From assembly GCA_002682825.1 (NCBI GenBank), contig NOKP01000019.1, positions 927,164 to 991,163 on the forward strand: a stretch of DNA of 64,000 nt, given 5' to 3'. Origin of the DNA: Neonectria sp. B-13. Its lineage: Eukaryota; Ascomycota; Sordariomycetes; Hypocreales; Nectriaceae. Positions within the stretch are counted from its first letter, which is position 1. Every line of letters starts with the position of its first letter. A model generated the notes under the pieces. That model was not told where the DNA came from. It worked only from the letters and a program-made list of their open reading frames with translations, and made no database searches. A program made the translations under genes and the position numbers. Positions 1 to 10,673 of the stretch are shown piece after piece.

Positions 1-621
1 CTCAAGCAGCCCGGCATCGCCATGCCCGGCGTAGCTACACCTGCTCTTGGCCTGCCGTATCCCTCGCTGGACCCCGTGTCGATAAGCAAAACCCTCGTCG
101 TCTACGGGGGGTCTTCCTCTGTCGGCTCGATGACGACTCAGCTGGCCACGGCGGCCGGCCTCACTGTCATTTCCATCGCCAGCCCGCACAACTTCGACTT
201 GAGCAAGGCTTGCGGGGCAGTCGATGTCTTCGACTACCACGATCCTTCCTTTATCGAGAAGGTTGCCGAAGCCGTTGTCAAGTCTGGACACGAGTTCGTG
301 GGTATCTTCGATGCTGTTGGTACGCCTGAGACGTATGCGAACGACCTGGCCATCCTTGCCAAGCTAGGCGGAGGCTATCTCGCTAGCGTTCATCCCCCGC
401 CCAACAATCTCCCAGAGAACGTAACGGCAGGCATGATCTTTGGTGTGGACGACATTGCCACTCCCGTTTGGAGGGACTATGTCACTCCCGCATTGCGATC
501 CGGGAAGCTCAAGTGCCTTCCACCTCCCCTCGTTGTTGGGAAGGGCTTGGAGCACATTCAAGACGCATTGAAGAAGTGTGAAGCAGGTGTTAGTGCCACC
601 AAGCTAGTCGTGGAACTTTAG
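1..621 (+). CDS. MDR-family NADPH-dependent oxidoreductase, C-terminal part (5' end outside window)
   Basis: The reading frame is open from base 1 and ends at 619-621, so only about the last 206 residues are present. The visible part is the cofactor half of a medium-chain dehydrogenase/reductase. A glycine-rich segment VVYGGSSSVG (about residues 34-43) sits in the position of the NADPH-binding Rossmann loop and is followed by the usual alternating strands and helices. The family includes zinc-independent quinone oxidoreductases and fungal trans-enoyl reductases of the LovC/ToxD type. No zinc-ligand cysteine cluster is seen in this part. The substrate cannot be told from the fragment. The first Met in view (22-24) is internal, because the frame continues upstream of it. 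Confidence 0.85.
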   Translation, partial: LKQPGIAMPGVATPALGLPYPSLDPVSISKTLVVYGGSSSVGSMTTQLATAAGLTVISIASPHNFDLSKACGAVDVFDYHDPSFIEKVAEAVVKSGHEFVGIFDAVGTPETYANDLAILAKLGGGYLASVHPPPNNLPENVTAGMIFGVDDIATPVWRDYVTPALRSGKLKCLPPPLVVGKGLEHIQDALKKCEAGVSATKLVVEL

Positions 622-1524
622 GCTGTGATTAGTGAGACTGGTCATTGTAAAATGAGCCTTGGTAACATAAAAGATGAGATAGTAGGACGATGCTTTAATA
701 GTATTATCTGATAACATCTCTCGCCGATCTTAATGTGATTATGAAGCACGACAACATCCACCCCTTGTCTAAGAACGTTCCCTACTAAAGGTTATACATG
801 ATCAGGAAGCGCCGAAGGATCGGGTGTTCAAAGCCGCCCCATTCTCATGGAGGATCGCCTTCCATCAGTACGGAATGGCAAACTTAATCATGCTTCAGGT
901 GGAACGCGGCCGAGGTTCAAAGTCCTATTCGCCGAGTCCATGTATGTATTGAGACGCCGTCACTGTTAGGTCTGTGAATTTCACTATTGATGTGATTTTG
1001 CATTGGCAATGGATGTGCCCGGCTTGCAGAAAACTGGATCTGATCAGACTGGGCGTTTACCGGTTGAACGTGCACCGGTAGAAGGTACGAATATTGCTCT
1101 AATTGATAGTTGCACGGCCAATAAGATAAGCTGACGAGATAATAGCTAGAACATACATGAAGCCAGTCTGGTTGGGTGTGTTCACGCCTTTAAGGGCTGT
1201 TTAGAGTCCACTAGAACTTATAAAATAAAATGTAGTATATGAATATTTGAATGGAGTTGGTTTCACGGGCGATCAAAAGCATTCATTAGAACTCCCCAGG
1301 AAGAATTTCATATGGCAATTAAGGGTTAGGATTGTTGTACTTAAAACTAACTAATCCTCGCAGCAAACTTTTCCGCTATCACGTCCGTGGCTTCCCATTG
1401 ATACACTGGTCACTAAATCCCCAGGCTAACAATTTAGACAATATTCATAGTTCCTTGCGCAGCAGATGTGTCCCTTGCCGCCAAATGATTGGAAATGATG
1501 TCAACGACAAAACCCGTCTTCTCA
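622..1524. other. Intergenic, AT-rich, no gene recognised
   Basis: Between the reductase and the convergent reticulon gene there is about 0.9 kb with only short, unconvincing frames. It should hold the two 3' ends and their poly(A) signals. I see no conserved protein, RNA gene or repeat here. Confidence 0.5.
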
Positions 1525-2834
1525 TCAGTTCAGACCTGGCGTGAAAGTTGCTGTATTCTGTAGGGGATCTGAGGCAGGGTTACGGTAGTGAGTCGTGTCG
1601 TGGTTGCCATCGGGCCCCATTCCACTCGTGCTTTCGACTGTGTTGTTCGAGAATTGAGATTCAGTGTTTCCTGCTCTACCAGTGGCAAATGTGTTGCTGT
1701 CAGAGTTTCTGGTCTGGGTGCTCAGACCGGCAGCAGTTTGCTTTCCGTTTTGAGCCAAATCCTCAATGCGTCGCTTCATGTCAATGCCAGTCTGTTGCGC
1801 CTTGGAAGACAAATCCGCCGCCTGAGCCTTGCCATCTTGGGCGATTGCAGTGCCCTTCTCAGAAGCCGCGGATGCTAGCTCTCCGGCACGCGCTGTCGTA
1901 TCACGGGCTACCTGACGACCTCGAGGCGAAGTGACAAGGGGAGCGATGTAGAGTGAAGTTAGGCCCAGCACAGCTAGCCCAAACGGAGGTACGATTTTGA
2001 TGAGCCAGTACAACGAGGTGAGGCCGAGGAAAGCCTGCGCATATGTCAGCCAAGGTTCTCATTCACGCGGCTGGTAGATATCCTGAGCTGCAACTTACAG
2101 CGAAGGTTTGGTTCAGATCTTCAGCGAAGATGATTCTCTGGATTTTGACTACAGCGTACTGGGCGAAGTCATGGACGTCCTGTAGTGTGGCATTGAGTGT
2201 CGACTCTGAAACCCTTTTATACTCTTCGGGTCGTAGGCGGGCTAGAAAGGTGTTGGGGCCGAACAACCGGCTGGCGAATTCCGTGATAGAAACCACTGAT
2301 AGGTCAAAGTCAACAAGGGATCATCTTAAAAGATGGGATATCACATACCTCCAAGAGTGGTCGCTACGGCCTTCAAGGCCAATCGCGTAAGAGGTACGTA
2401 GTGTGCCCCGAACAAAATGCTTAGAGCAATGACGTATGAGCCGAGGGTGCGGACTGGATCCTCCCACTGCAGATATATGTGAGCAATCAGGTCCGAAGTC
2501 AATGAGTCTGAGTAAGGGACCTACACTGATATACTTGTAAAGGCTGTCTTGGTTGGCTGTAGTATTGCAAGTCAGCGTGGTGCTCTGTCTGCTCCTTAGC
2601 TTGCTTCGCATGTGATTCGCACCTATGATCTTCTTCAACGGTCCAATCTCTCCCTGTTCGCCATGGTCCTCGGAATGTGGCTTTTGATACTGCGACTGCT
2701 GAATTGGAGCGACTAGAAAAAAGAATGTGAGTATTGAACAATTGATATTTTTGGCATACCCATGAAGACTCACCTGGTTCGAAATGGTGAGAACCGTTGG
2801 CCTGGGTGGGCATAACGTAGGCCGGTCCACTCAT
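1525..2834 (-). CDS. Reticulon-like ER membrane-shaping protein (six exons)
   Basis: Proposed exons on the minus strand are 2774-2834, 2623-2712, 2525-2556, 2349-2466, 2099-2295 and 1525-2034. All five introns have GT-AG ends and phases that join one frame. The product has a short hydrophilic N-terminus, then a reticulon homology domain: SLYKYISWEDP, a hydrophobic hairpin, a loop with RLRPEEYKRVSE, and a second hairpin around LTSLYWLIKIVPPFGLAVLG. A hydrophilic Ala/Ser/Thr-rich tail follows. Reticulons insert two hairpins into the endoplasmic reticulum and generate tubule curvature. The sequence agrees closely with fungal Rtn1-type proteins and the gene looks intact. The 32-bp third exon would be easy to miss in automatic prediction. 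Confidence 0.9.
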
Positions 2835-4069
2835 GATGGTGGTGTGTGGTGCGGATGGTTGGTGAGAGTGAGTTTAGTTTTCGGGATAGTGAGGAGAATT
2901 GAGCCACATTCTGGTTGAGAGGTTGTTCCTTTTTCTTTAAATGAGAAGGAAAACTTCCTGTGCTTGCACTGTAAGTGTAGTGCGTCATGCCAATGTTTGT
3001 CGATGAGACTATGACATCAACTAGCGGTCATCATGCATTCGTCATTCCGGAATAACAGGTCCATGAACATCCACTGTGCGCCACTGTGGCACTGCCCCTC
3101 TTTTGAAGGTGCATGCAGTCTACGTAGCGGCCGCATTACCGATCACGAAAGTTGACATGACCGCTCTTCAAGATAACGGGACTTAATGACCCCTCTGCAC
3201 TGCGTTGGTTTCTCGGTGAGCTATGGCAGGCGTACTTTTTTTTCCTACCCATCCTCACTATTGTAGTCTGGATTGCCAATTGGGGCGCCTAGATTGGCCT
3301 AGTGCGATCGAGAACATCATGTAATAAGCGAACGCCAGCCAGCCTTCTACTTGTAGTCAAATGATGTCAGTCGCCCAATCTCCCGCTTTGACTCTCCCAC
3401 TTCTATCTACATTTGTCGGCGGGTCGTTTTAAATCGTGTTTATCTACTAGATGTTTCATACTTCCAGACGTTGGTGAGGACTTTTGCTTCGTGTTTCGGG
3501 ATGGTGCACCGTCAAGCCTCTCAGTGCTTGGCTTCGTCTAGTTGGCCTTGACGTAAATTGCCCATGGATCTGAGTCGGTTCCATGAATTTGACTGCATAT
3601 CCGGCTGCTTTACGCTTGTTCAGTGCTGCCTATTTCGTCCTGGGAGGTCAATTAGGTCACGGTGTCGTACTTTCGATGTTTTTTTACGTCGCAGTGAGAC
3701 ATGCGACACGGCCTGTCTGTCTGTCTGTCTGTCAGATGGAGGGGTGGTAATTCCCTCACTGAAGCGCCATTGAGTCTTCTGCTACACAGCTGTAGCACCA
3801 TTGTAGTATCAACATCGGTTACTAGATACTTTTCCCAGCAATGAAGCATACAAGAAGCCCACAGGAGAGAAATAGGAATGGTGGGGATCAATAAATATTA
3901 TGCCTTGATATGCACGATCTAGCAGCAATCACGCCAACCCGCCTGACTAAGCTGATAACTTCTCTGTGCTGTTGACCTGACCCTTGACTAGATAACCATC
4001 ATGAAATTGACAAATCAGTCTCCGACTCAAGACTGTACAGTCCGACGCGCTACCTATGTCCCCTCGTTA
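2835..4069. other. Intergenic region with a short CTGT microsatellite
   Basis: This stretch upstream of the reticulon gene holds no frame I can support. A tetranucleotide run of five CTGT units lies at 3713-3733. The rest is unremarkable; the reticulon promoter should lie directly above 2834. Confidence 0.5.
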
Positions 4070-5234
4070 CTACTCCTTTTCGGGAAAAGGCTCACGTTGG
4101 CTTTGGTCTTTCAGCGGTTCTTCTGCCCTCATTTTTCCTCTTAAGGGGGAGTTCATGATGCTAGCAACAGTGAGATGTACGCTGCGTGGTGCCAAGTGCA
4201 ACAATGGAGACGTAAAGGCGGCATTCAAACTGCTGAAGACCATTCGCTTGCCATTGGACAATCCTTTATACCCAGCCATAGCAACGACCCTAGGGTCTTC
4301 CATGACACCGGAAGCTGCCATCATAACGGTTTCCTCAGCGTGCGCTCGCGTCACATACTGCGTGTGCGTAGGTCCAGGCATGAGTTGTGTGTTGACTACC
4401 CCTGGATAGGCGCGAAGTTCAATGGAGAGGGCTTCCGAAAAAGCACGCACGAAGTGCTTGGTAGCGTGATGGAGATTCTGGTGAGGGGTGGCAATCCAAC
4501 CTGCAACGATTAGCACCTAGCCTAGTCAGTTGACAACACCTCAGGAAGATCTTACCACCGACACTGGAAACTTGTAAGATCCACCCGCGTCGCCGCTCGG
4601 CCATGTCTCTTCCAAACAGCTGCGTGAGCTGAACAAGCGAAATACAATTCAACGTGACCATGCGTTCAACCAGTTCAATGGGCTGCTCTAGAGTTTCCCC
4701 GCAGCCCCCAAGTCCAGCATTATTCACAAGAATGTCTACCGTATATCCTGCATTCTTGACCTGGCTGTAAAGGCTCTCGGCGGCACCAGGGACAGACATG
4801 TCCAGAGTGATGATGCGGGCAGACACCCCACCTTTCCCCTCGATGTTGTTTTTGACAGCCTGGAGTTGTCCGTCGTCCCGACCGACGAGAATCAAGTTGT
4901 GTCCTTTTTCTGCAAAGATGTAGGAGAGTTCGGCGCCGATACCACTTGACGCTCCGGTTATAAGGACGAGACCGGTCGGCGGCTTGGGTTTGGGGAGAAA
5001 TAGACGCAGAGGAAGGACGATGGAAGCCACCGCAGGTGCTGCCAGCTTGATAGGGACATTGAAAAGCAGAACGGAAATAAGCGCAGCGAGAATGCTTGCA
5101 AAACTCAACAAATCAATGTTCGTATCGTCGAGAACAAACCATCAAGGTTTGAAAACAGCGGGATTGCCGTCATCGACCTGGCGGGATGGCTGCGATTCCG
5201 TTTGTGTACCGGCACTTGAATGTGACTCGGACAT
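4070..5234 (-). pseudogene. Membrane-anchored short-chain dehydrogenase, probably inactivated (in-frame TGA, catalytic Tyr lost)
   Basis: Exons 4556-5234 and 4070-4500 join cleanly (GTAAGA donor, CAG acceptor). From the ATG at 5232-5234 the frame encodes about 30 hydrophilic residues, then meets a TGA at 5142-5144. It continues in the same frame into a membrane segment (about residues 42-70), the NAD(P) motif TGASSGIG, the NNAG motif and the SSVGG strand. After the stop there is no ATG before the conserved domain. The YxxxK active site, normally Tyr-x-x-x-Lys, reads H-H-A-T-K, so the catalytic Tyr is replaced by His while the Lys remains. In classical SDRs this Tyr is the general acid/base. 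Both defects point to a non-functional copy. Alternatives are an unseen upstream exon that bypasses the stop, or a non-catalytic role. Confidence 0.7.
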
Positions 5235-7281
5235 TTCTGGACTTTGAGATGGATGAAACGATTAAAATGAAAGATCTGATACAGTTCCTGGAGCAGAAGC
5301 TGGTCAAATATATCGTACCTAGTCTAAATCATCTAGGCACGTAATGAAGCCGTCCGCATGCGTCATCAACTGCAACAGCTCCATGACTGAATAGGTTCCA
5401 GATCTAGTGTTTCCTTAGTCTGCGGAATTTTGTCTCCAGCTTACTTCAATTTGAGCTTCCCACTGTGAAGCGACAAGGAAAACAAGAACGACCTGCAGGA
5501 AAAGAGTTACAATGGCCCATGAGGCTGGCCCATTACCGAGGAGTTGCCGCACTTAAAAGTACATTGGATAGGTTAGAAACAGTCGTACATGCATAAATGA
5601 CGTAAACCACTAATATTAACATGTGAATTTCCGAACTTGTCTACTCGCATTCCAGCAAATGCGATTCTGATGCCTCGATGACGCTGCACTGACGCCCAAC
5701 TTCATGGACAGGTTTTGCTCTGTTTATTTTTCCTTTTAATCCCTTCTTATGCTCTAGGTGTTGTACCACGTAATCTTCTACGTCGTATTAATATTAATAT
5801 CATGCAAAGAAACGTTGGCTGCATGCGCTTCCAGTGCCGGTGTTCCGCCTTGAGATGATTCTCATTAATGAACGGTGGGTGGCTCTAAGGGTGACCTTTA
5901 ACCTCACCATCATTCAGCTTGAAAGGGCATATTTTACCACAGAAATCAAGTTGTTCAACTCATACGATTTGGAGAGCTGTCGCGTCATACTCCGCTGACT
6001 ATCTTTTTCTCTTTTGCCCTCTTTTTCCTAGATACTGCCTGGGCATAACTCATTCAGATATACCTTTTCGCAAGGCATGCTAATTGGCAATACGTAATTA
6101 AGTTATCAAATGTTATACTACAAATAATGTGAGATCATGCTCAAGCCAATACATTTTACTCAATTGTGTTTATCATGATATCAACGATTGATCACTCATT
6201 GGCCGTGGTTGACACTTGAAACTACTTGATATCAGCATCGATATATATTAAACATCGCATGCTAGCTCCTAATGTAGACCAGCGACAGGTTCGAGATTCT
6301 CTCCGAGTTAACCTTCACAGTCCTGGGCCGAATGGGATCCATAAGCAAAAGGATTTACATAGAGCATCCATGTAAATCTCATTGCATCAGTTTTCCTTGT
6401 TCCTAGCAATAAATTAAATCCAGAACTCGATTCTGTAGTTATAGACTGAAGGCCGTGAAGTGCATGTAATTTCTTGCTCCCAATGTCAACGTCTTCCTCT
6501 GTAGATGGAGATCTCGTATTTCTACTCTACAGGGTAATTCGAAGGCCCCTGTGTTCTTGTCTTCGGGCACGGAGCCCTTAACTAAGAGGTGGTCTTTGTC
6601 TATAGTTACGAAGATGACTGTAGCTTCAGGAGATGGTGTTCTCGCAACAAAGTGTGAATGATGCCACTCGGGACTTCTGTAGGAAGTTGGGGAAATTCAC
6701 TGACTGGAGTAGTCTGCTATTTATGACCAAACTCTTGATCTTGACACTATTTTCCAGTCCCTTCCCGTGACCGACTTTGCTATCAAGGCCATTTGTGTTT
6801 TCTGGAGCAGCGTATTCCTGAGACGAGACATAGAAGACGCCTTTCTGAGTGCGAGCATTAGAAAGTACGTGAGCAGGCCGGGTCTGAAGAGTCGCGACGT
6901 CAGTGCGGAATCTCGCGACATCTTTCGCTGGATCCAACACAGCCGCACAGTAAAAGCAGCAAGCCTTGCACTCGACCCCTGGCTTAGTTGAACAGTGAAA
7001 TTTAAAAGGCCTGTAGGAACTTCATATTTTCACTATTCTTTTTCAAATTGCCAATTGGGCATGGCAGAACTGGCATCGTCGCAGAGCGTGCCTCACACGT
7101 GCCAATACGAGGGTTTGGCCGCCCGTGTATTAGTCGCCTCCCATGATGCATCAATGACGTAATAATGTAGGGAAAATAAAATCTGCTGGAGCATGCTACT
7201 CCGGTCCTTGGCTCACCGATTAATCGTCTCATTACTTGTGTCATTTACCATCACGTCCAAACCTCAGCACACGAACGAGAC
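5235..7281. other. Long AT-rich intergenic region, nothing recognised
   Basis: About 2 kb without a supportable gene. Several short overlapping frames at 6626-6991 and 7002-7244 show no domain, no good splice context and no family resemblance. It may hold promoter sequence for the small gene at 7282. Confidence 0.5.
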
Positions 7282-7635
7282 ATGAAGCGTGTCTTAGCAT
7301 ACCCGGTTTCCGGGGCACATTGTCGCGCCAGACTTTTCCATGCAACGGTCTTCCCAACCAAGTCATCATCGTCAACCATCTTAAACAACCAGTCACCAGA
7401 GTCGAGTAGTCGTAATCCGACAGGCAACGCACCGGAAAAGGCAAAGATATCCAGTATTGACACTGGCACGTCTACCACCAAACATAAAAAGACTAGTGCC
7501 GAGCTGGATGAGGAGCTTCGCGAGAAGTTAGAGATGTTATCGGGAGAAGGGGGCAGTGCCGGAGTTGAGTATGAGAATGGTAAAGCTGAAGGACTCAAGA
7601 GGGGAGTAAAGTCAAATATGTTTCGTGTTATTTAA
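7282..7635 (+). CDS. Small conserved fungal protein, probably mitochondrial
   Basis: A 117-residue single-exon product. The N-terminus (about residues 1-35) is rich in Arg, Ser and Ala with few acidic residues and includes LFHAT, typical of a mitochondrial presequence. The C-terminal 50 residues carry an acidic helix (SAELDEELREKLEML), a Gly-rich turn (GEGGSAGVEYENG) and the ending NMFRVI. I recall this C-terminal pattern from small uncharacterised proteins spread across Pezizomycotina, but I know no assigned function. The first ATG of the frame is used. Without database support this could still be a chance frame, but the coherent presequence plus conserved-looking tail argue for a real gene. 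Confidence 0.6.
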   Translation: MKRVLAYPVSGAHCRARLFHATVFPTKSSSSTILNNQSPESSSRNPTGNAPEKAKISSIDTGTSTTKHKKTSAELDEELREKLEMLSGEGGSAGVEYENGKAEGLKRGVKSNMFRVI

Positions 7636-7857
7636 AAACAACGGAGGATAAGGGCATGTGTATATCAGCGCAAACACGGGACGCAAATCACTGGGCATTA
7701 AATTGTACGTTTCACAGCACATAGCATATACGTTCATCAATGTCGTTCTCCTCGTTTTAGCTACTTGTGCTTAGTGAGACAGTCAGCTTCATTGCTATCG
7801 GCAATGCATCTTCACCAAGGAAAAGCCAAGGATCTAGGTTTCTCTATATCAATCACC

Positions 7858-9120
7858 TAACCAGCCTGATACACCGTAAGCGATCCAACGTGCGGGTTGA
7901 TCTGCGTCAAGTTATACGGCGTCACGTACAAGTCGACATCTGTCAAGGCGAGAAACATAGTCCCATTCACCGCTGGATCACCTTCTCAAGTGGACACATT
8001 CGGCTGGATAGTGTAGGCCGTCCTGTCCTCCAAGCTCACATTCAAGAGCGGCGAATAGGTGACATTCAACTGAGAGACCCATGCTGCAATCCAGGGTCTC
8101 GTCGGTTGCGTTGACGCAGAGCTCTGAAGAGGGAATGTCGGCGGTGGATAGCGTATTGCTCGAGTCTCCTGTAGTCTCGTTCCAGACTGCTGAACCGTTG
8201 ATACGAGCGGGGTTGGGTTGGTTGAGTATGTGCAATGCCGGGAAATTCTGCCAGACAAGACGGGTCTGGTTGTACGGACAGCTCGAGATGTATGGGGCCA
8301 ATAAGGTCCACGCCCAGCTCTGAGGGATGCCCGGTGTATGCCATTCGGGCATGGGGGATTGCCCACCAAACTGGCGGAAGATCAACTGCTGGCGGGCCTC
8401 AATGGTGATACTCTGGAGGAGAAGCTGTGCGGCGGGACCAGAGTTGAGGTGCGGCAAGAAGCCATACACGCCTGACTCGCCCTAACGCGTGAGCTTCTGG
8501 TTGAAGTCGATGTACTCCCGCACGTTGGACACCGGATAGTTGTATGTGCACTGCTTTGGCGCTTGCGGCCCAAGCATGTTGGTTATGACAGTGGCATGAC
8601 CGACCTCTTGCTCAGCCATATACTGGATGAGGTATCGATCCTCGGCGTTGATTCCATACGCCTCAAACTCCTCCACGCTGAAGGTTGCCAGGCCCCAGTG
8701 GAAGAGGTCGTACTCGATCCATTCCTGGTAGAGAGCCAAGGCAAGAGATTGGTAATCGAAATCGCTCTGCACTCGATATACCGGTGCCGACCCGTTGGTG
8801 CCGACGCCGCCACTAGGTGTGAATGGCGCGGGCTGGTCTCCATGAAGCTTGCCATCGGCTGGGTAATCGAACGCATCTGGCGCAGGTGGAAGGGCCGGGA
8901 TGAACGGGCTCAGGACCGAAGTTGAGAGAGCGCCGGTAGTCGTGGCTGGAGGACCAGTGAACGGCCCATGCAAGGTAACATCAGCTTGAGGCACTACCGA
9001 CGGTACGACGGTTGGCTCTGAAAAGATTATGGTTTGAGCTTTCGACACGAAAGGCGCGGCATCGACGAGACTGATGAGTGCGAGCAGCCCCGCAGCTCGT
9101 AGCAATCATCCTGACGCCAT
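7858..9120 (-). pseudogene. Rds1-type secreted ferritin-like stress protein, pseudogene
   Basis: The frame from the ATG at 9118-9120 reads four codons and hits TGA (9106-9108). It then continues through a signal-peptide-like segment (AAGLLALISLVDA), a Pro/Thr-rich region and a ferritin-like helical domain (YQEWIEYDLFHWGLA, EQEVGHATVI). A second in-frame stop, TAG at 8482-8484, follows the sequence IDFNQKLTR, and the same frame resumes at once with GVYGFLPHLNSGP. Near 8085-8100 the reading switches frame, apparently with loss of some sequence. The new frame encodes WVSQLNVTYSPL, crosses a third stop (TGA, 7986-7988) and ends at 7858-7860. Rds1-like proteins are extracellular stress-response proteins with a ferritin-like fold. 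Three stops plus a frameshift make this a clear pseudogene. Confidence 0.85.
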
Positions 9121-9893
9121 TTTGGGTGACTTGAGGCATTGACAAGACGAATAGTTTCTAATATATTCCATAGGTGTGTGACAACGACGGTCATTTAAAT
9201 CCCTTCTTGCTACGTCTTTGTAGTCTCGTGTTGAACTATCAATGACACGCAGAGGTAATACAGTCGACTCGTCATGGAAAGTTTTCGAGTCCTGGTCTAT
9301 ATATCCTACAGAGTCGTAATTATGTCGTCATACCAACAATTAAGTAATTGAAGATTCATAATCAAGGATATCATGGGCAATGTGTTCGATAGTATTACGA
9401 GATGAAACTCAAGCGACGCGTGAGTTAGTACGGTGGTTGGTTTTTTGGCCTCTTCGTCGTCTTAATTTCAGCTCCGCCATTCATCAGCCCACATCAGCTC
9501 TGCTGACTCACTCTGGCTGAGCAGCCCGGCGACCGCTCTTGCTCCCATATCTGGACCCTTAACTTTCACGAAGATGATGGCAGTTGAATAATTCGCATTA
9601 TAGTTGGCTTCTTAAATGACCTGATTCCACTCGCGTCAACTTCAATGCGTGCAACTTCAGGAAGTGATTAACCACTCCAGTCTAGAATACGAAACGCCTT
9701 GATCACAATCATAAAAGCTTATAACATAGACATGTGATAACTAAATATATAGGGTCGTCAAATTTATTATTGGGAGGCTTGCTTGTGAATAGAAAGCAAA
9801 GATGGTCCTCGAACGCCAATCACAGCTAGTATGAAAGAGTGTATAGGTAACATTATTATAATGAATACATGATAGCATTGCCATCCTTTTCAG
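9121..9893. other. Intergenic, no gene seen
   Basis: AT-rich DNA between the divergent Rds1 pseudogene and the Cys-rich gene. No supportable reading frame or repeat was found. Confidence 0.5.
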
Positions 9894-9901
9894 TATATAT
9901 A
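9894..9901 (+). promoter_or_regulatory. TATA box of the Cys-rich gene at 10014
   Basis: A TATATATA run lies about 115 bp before the start codon. It is followed by a CA-rich, G-poor leader full of ACAAACAC-type sequence up to the ATG, the usual look of a fungal core promoter and 5' leader. This supports the downstream ORF as an expressed gene. Confidence 0.5.
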
Positions 9902-10013
9902 GACCATCAATAGCATGATGTATTTCTCATCAATTAACTAAACACCCAACAAACACTCTGAATCCATAACAAACACAACCGACCACAATTGCCAACTCTT
10001 TGGATTCACCATC

Positions 10014-10673
10014 ATGAGTTCCTCCAAGCACAAAAACGCCTCATCGAACAATCAAGATGACGAGAGGGTCCTTATGGCGCAGCAGGCGCTGGTTGCAATG
10101 AGGCAAATGCCTGCCCATGCCTCAAGCTCTGCGGCACCCAACGATGCAATAGATCCTGATGCCACTGAAAGCGACCCTGATGCGGCTGAAAGCGATCCTG
10201 ATGCGACTCAAAGCGATCCTGATGCGACTCAAAGCGATCCTGATGCGACTCAAAGCGATCCTGACGCAACCGAAAGCGATGACAATGTACCTGAGGATGA
10301 GTTGCAAGATCCCGCACCGGACGCCCCAAAATGCAAGACCTGTGGCCTGAGCAAGAAGCACTACACCCTGGGATTATGCCCCGCTTGCTATGACCGACAA
10401 AGACGTGCAAAGGCTAGAGAAGACGGGAAATGTCCTGAATGCTGCACCAGAGAACCGATGGAGGGCAAGTTACGTTGTGAAGTGTGTGTAACTAGGCAAC
10501 GTGGCGACGCCAAACACAAGAAGTCGGAGAGGTATAGAAAGGCAAGGGAGGAAGGGAAGTGTGTCACCTGCCGAACGAGGCAGGCAGTGGAGGGGAAGGC
10601 GCATTGCGAGGAATGCAAGCAAATTCTTGCCCAGAGAAAGGCCAATTATAGGAGGAAGAAGCGAGGAGAATGA
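10014..10673 (+). CDS. Cys-rich protein with an acidic heptad tract and three zinc-binding-like modules
   Basis: A 219-residue single-exon product. After a Ser/Asn-rich start it has an acidic tract of six seven-residue units of the type DPDATQS (residues 47-88), encoded by a 21-bp minisatellite. Then come three similar Cys modules: KCKTCG...CPAC, KCPECC...CEVC and KCVTCR...CEEC. Each has two Cys pairs about 15-20 residues apart, separated by very basic linkers (RQRRAKARED, KSERYRKAREEG). Each pair of pairs could bind one Zn2+. The tail is strongly basic (ANYRRKKRGE). The layout suggests a nucleic-acid-binding or nuclear protein with an acidic arm. I do not recognise a named family and assign no function. 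The TATA box and CA-rich leader fit an active gene. Confidence 0.7.
   Translation: MSSSKHKNASSNNQDDERVLMAQQALVAMRQMPAHASSSAAPNDAIDPDATESDPDAAESDPDATQSDPDATQSDPDATQSDPDATESDDNVPEDELQDPAPDAPKCKTCGLSKKHYTLGLCPACYDRQRRAKAREDGKCPECCTREPMEGKLRCEVCVTRQRGDAKHKKSERYRKAREEGKCVTCRTRQAVEGKAHCEECKQILAQRKANYRRKKRGE
10152..10277 (+). repeat. In-frame 21-bp coding minisatellite, six units
   Basis: Six consecutive 7-codon units (consensus gatcctgatgcgactcaaag plus one base) occupy 10152-10277. Units three to five are almost identical and the first and last are more diverged, the usual pattern of unequal exchange in a tandem array. Because the unit is a multiple of three, copy number can change without breaking the frame. 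Confidence 0.9.

Noticed and set aside
1548..1934. Plus-strand frames opposite the reticulon 3' exon
   Set aside because: They are shadows of the reticulon coding strand.
10072..10410. Repetitive minus-strand frames opposite the Cys-rich gene
   Set aside because: They arise from the 21-bp coding repeat read on the other strand.
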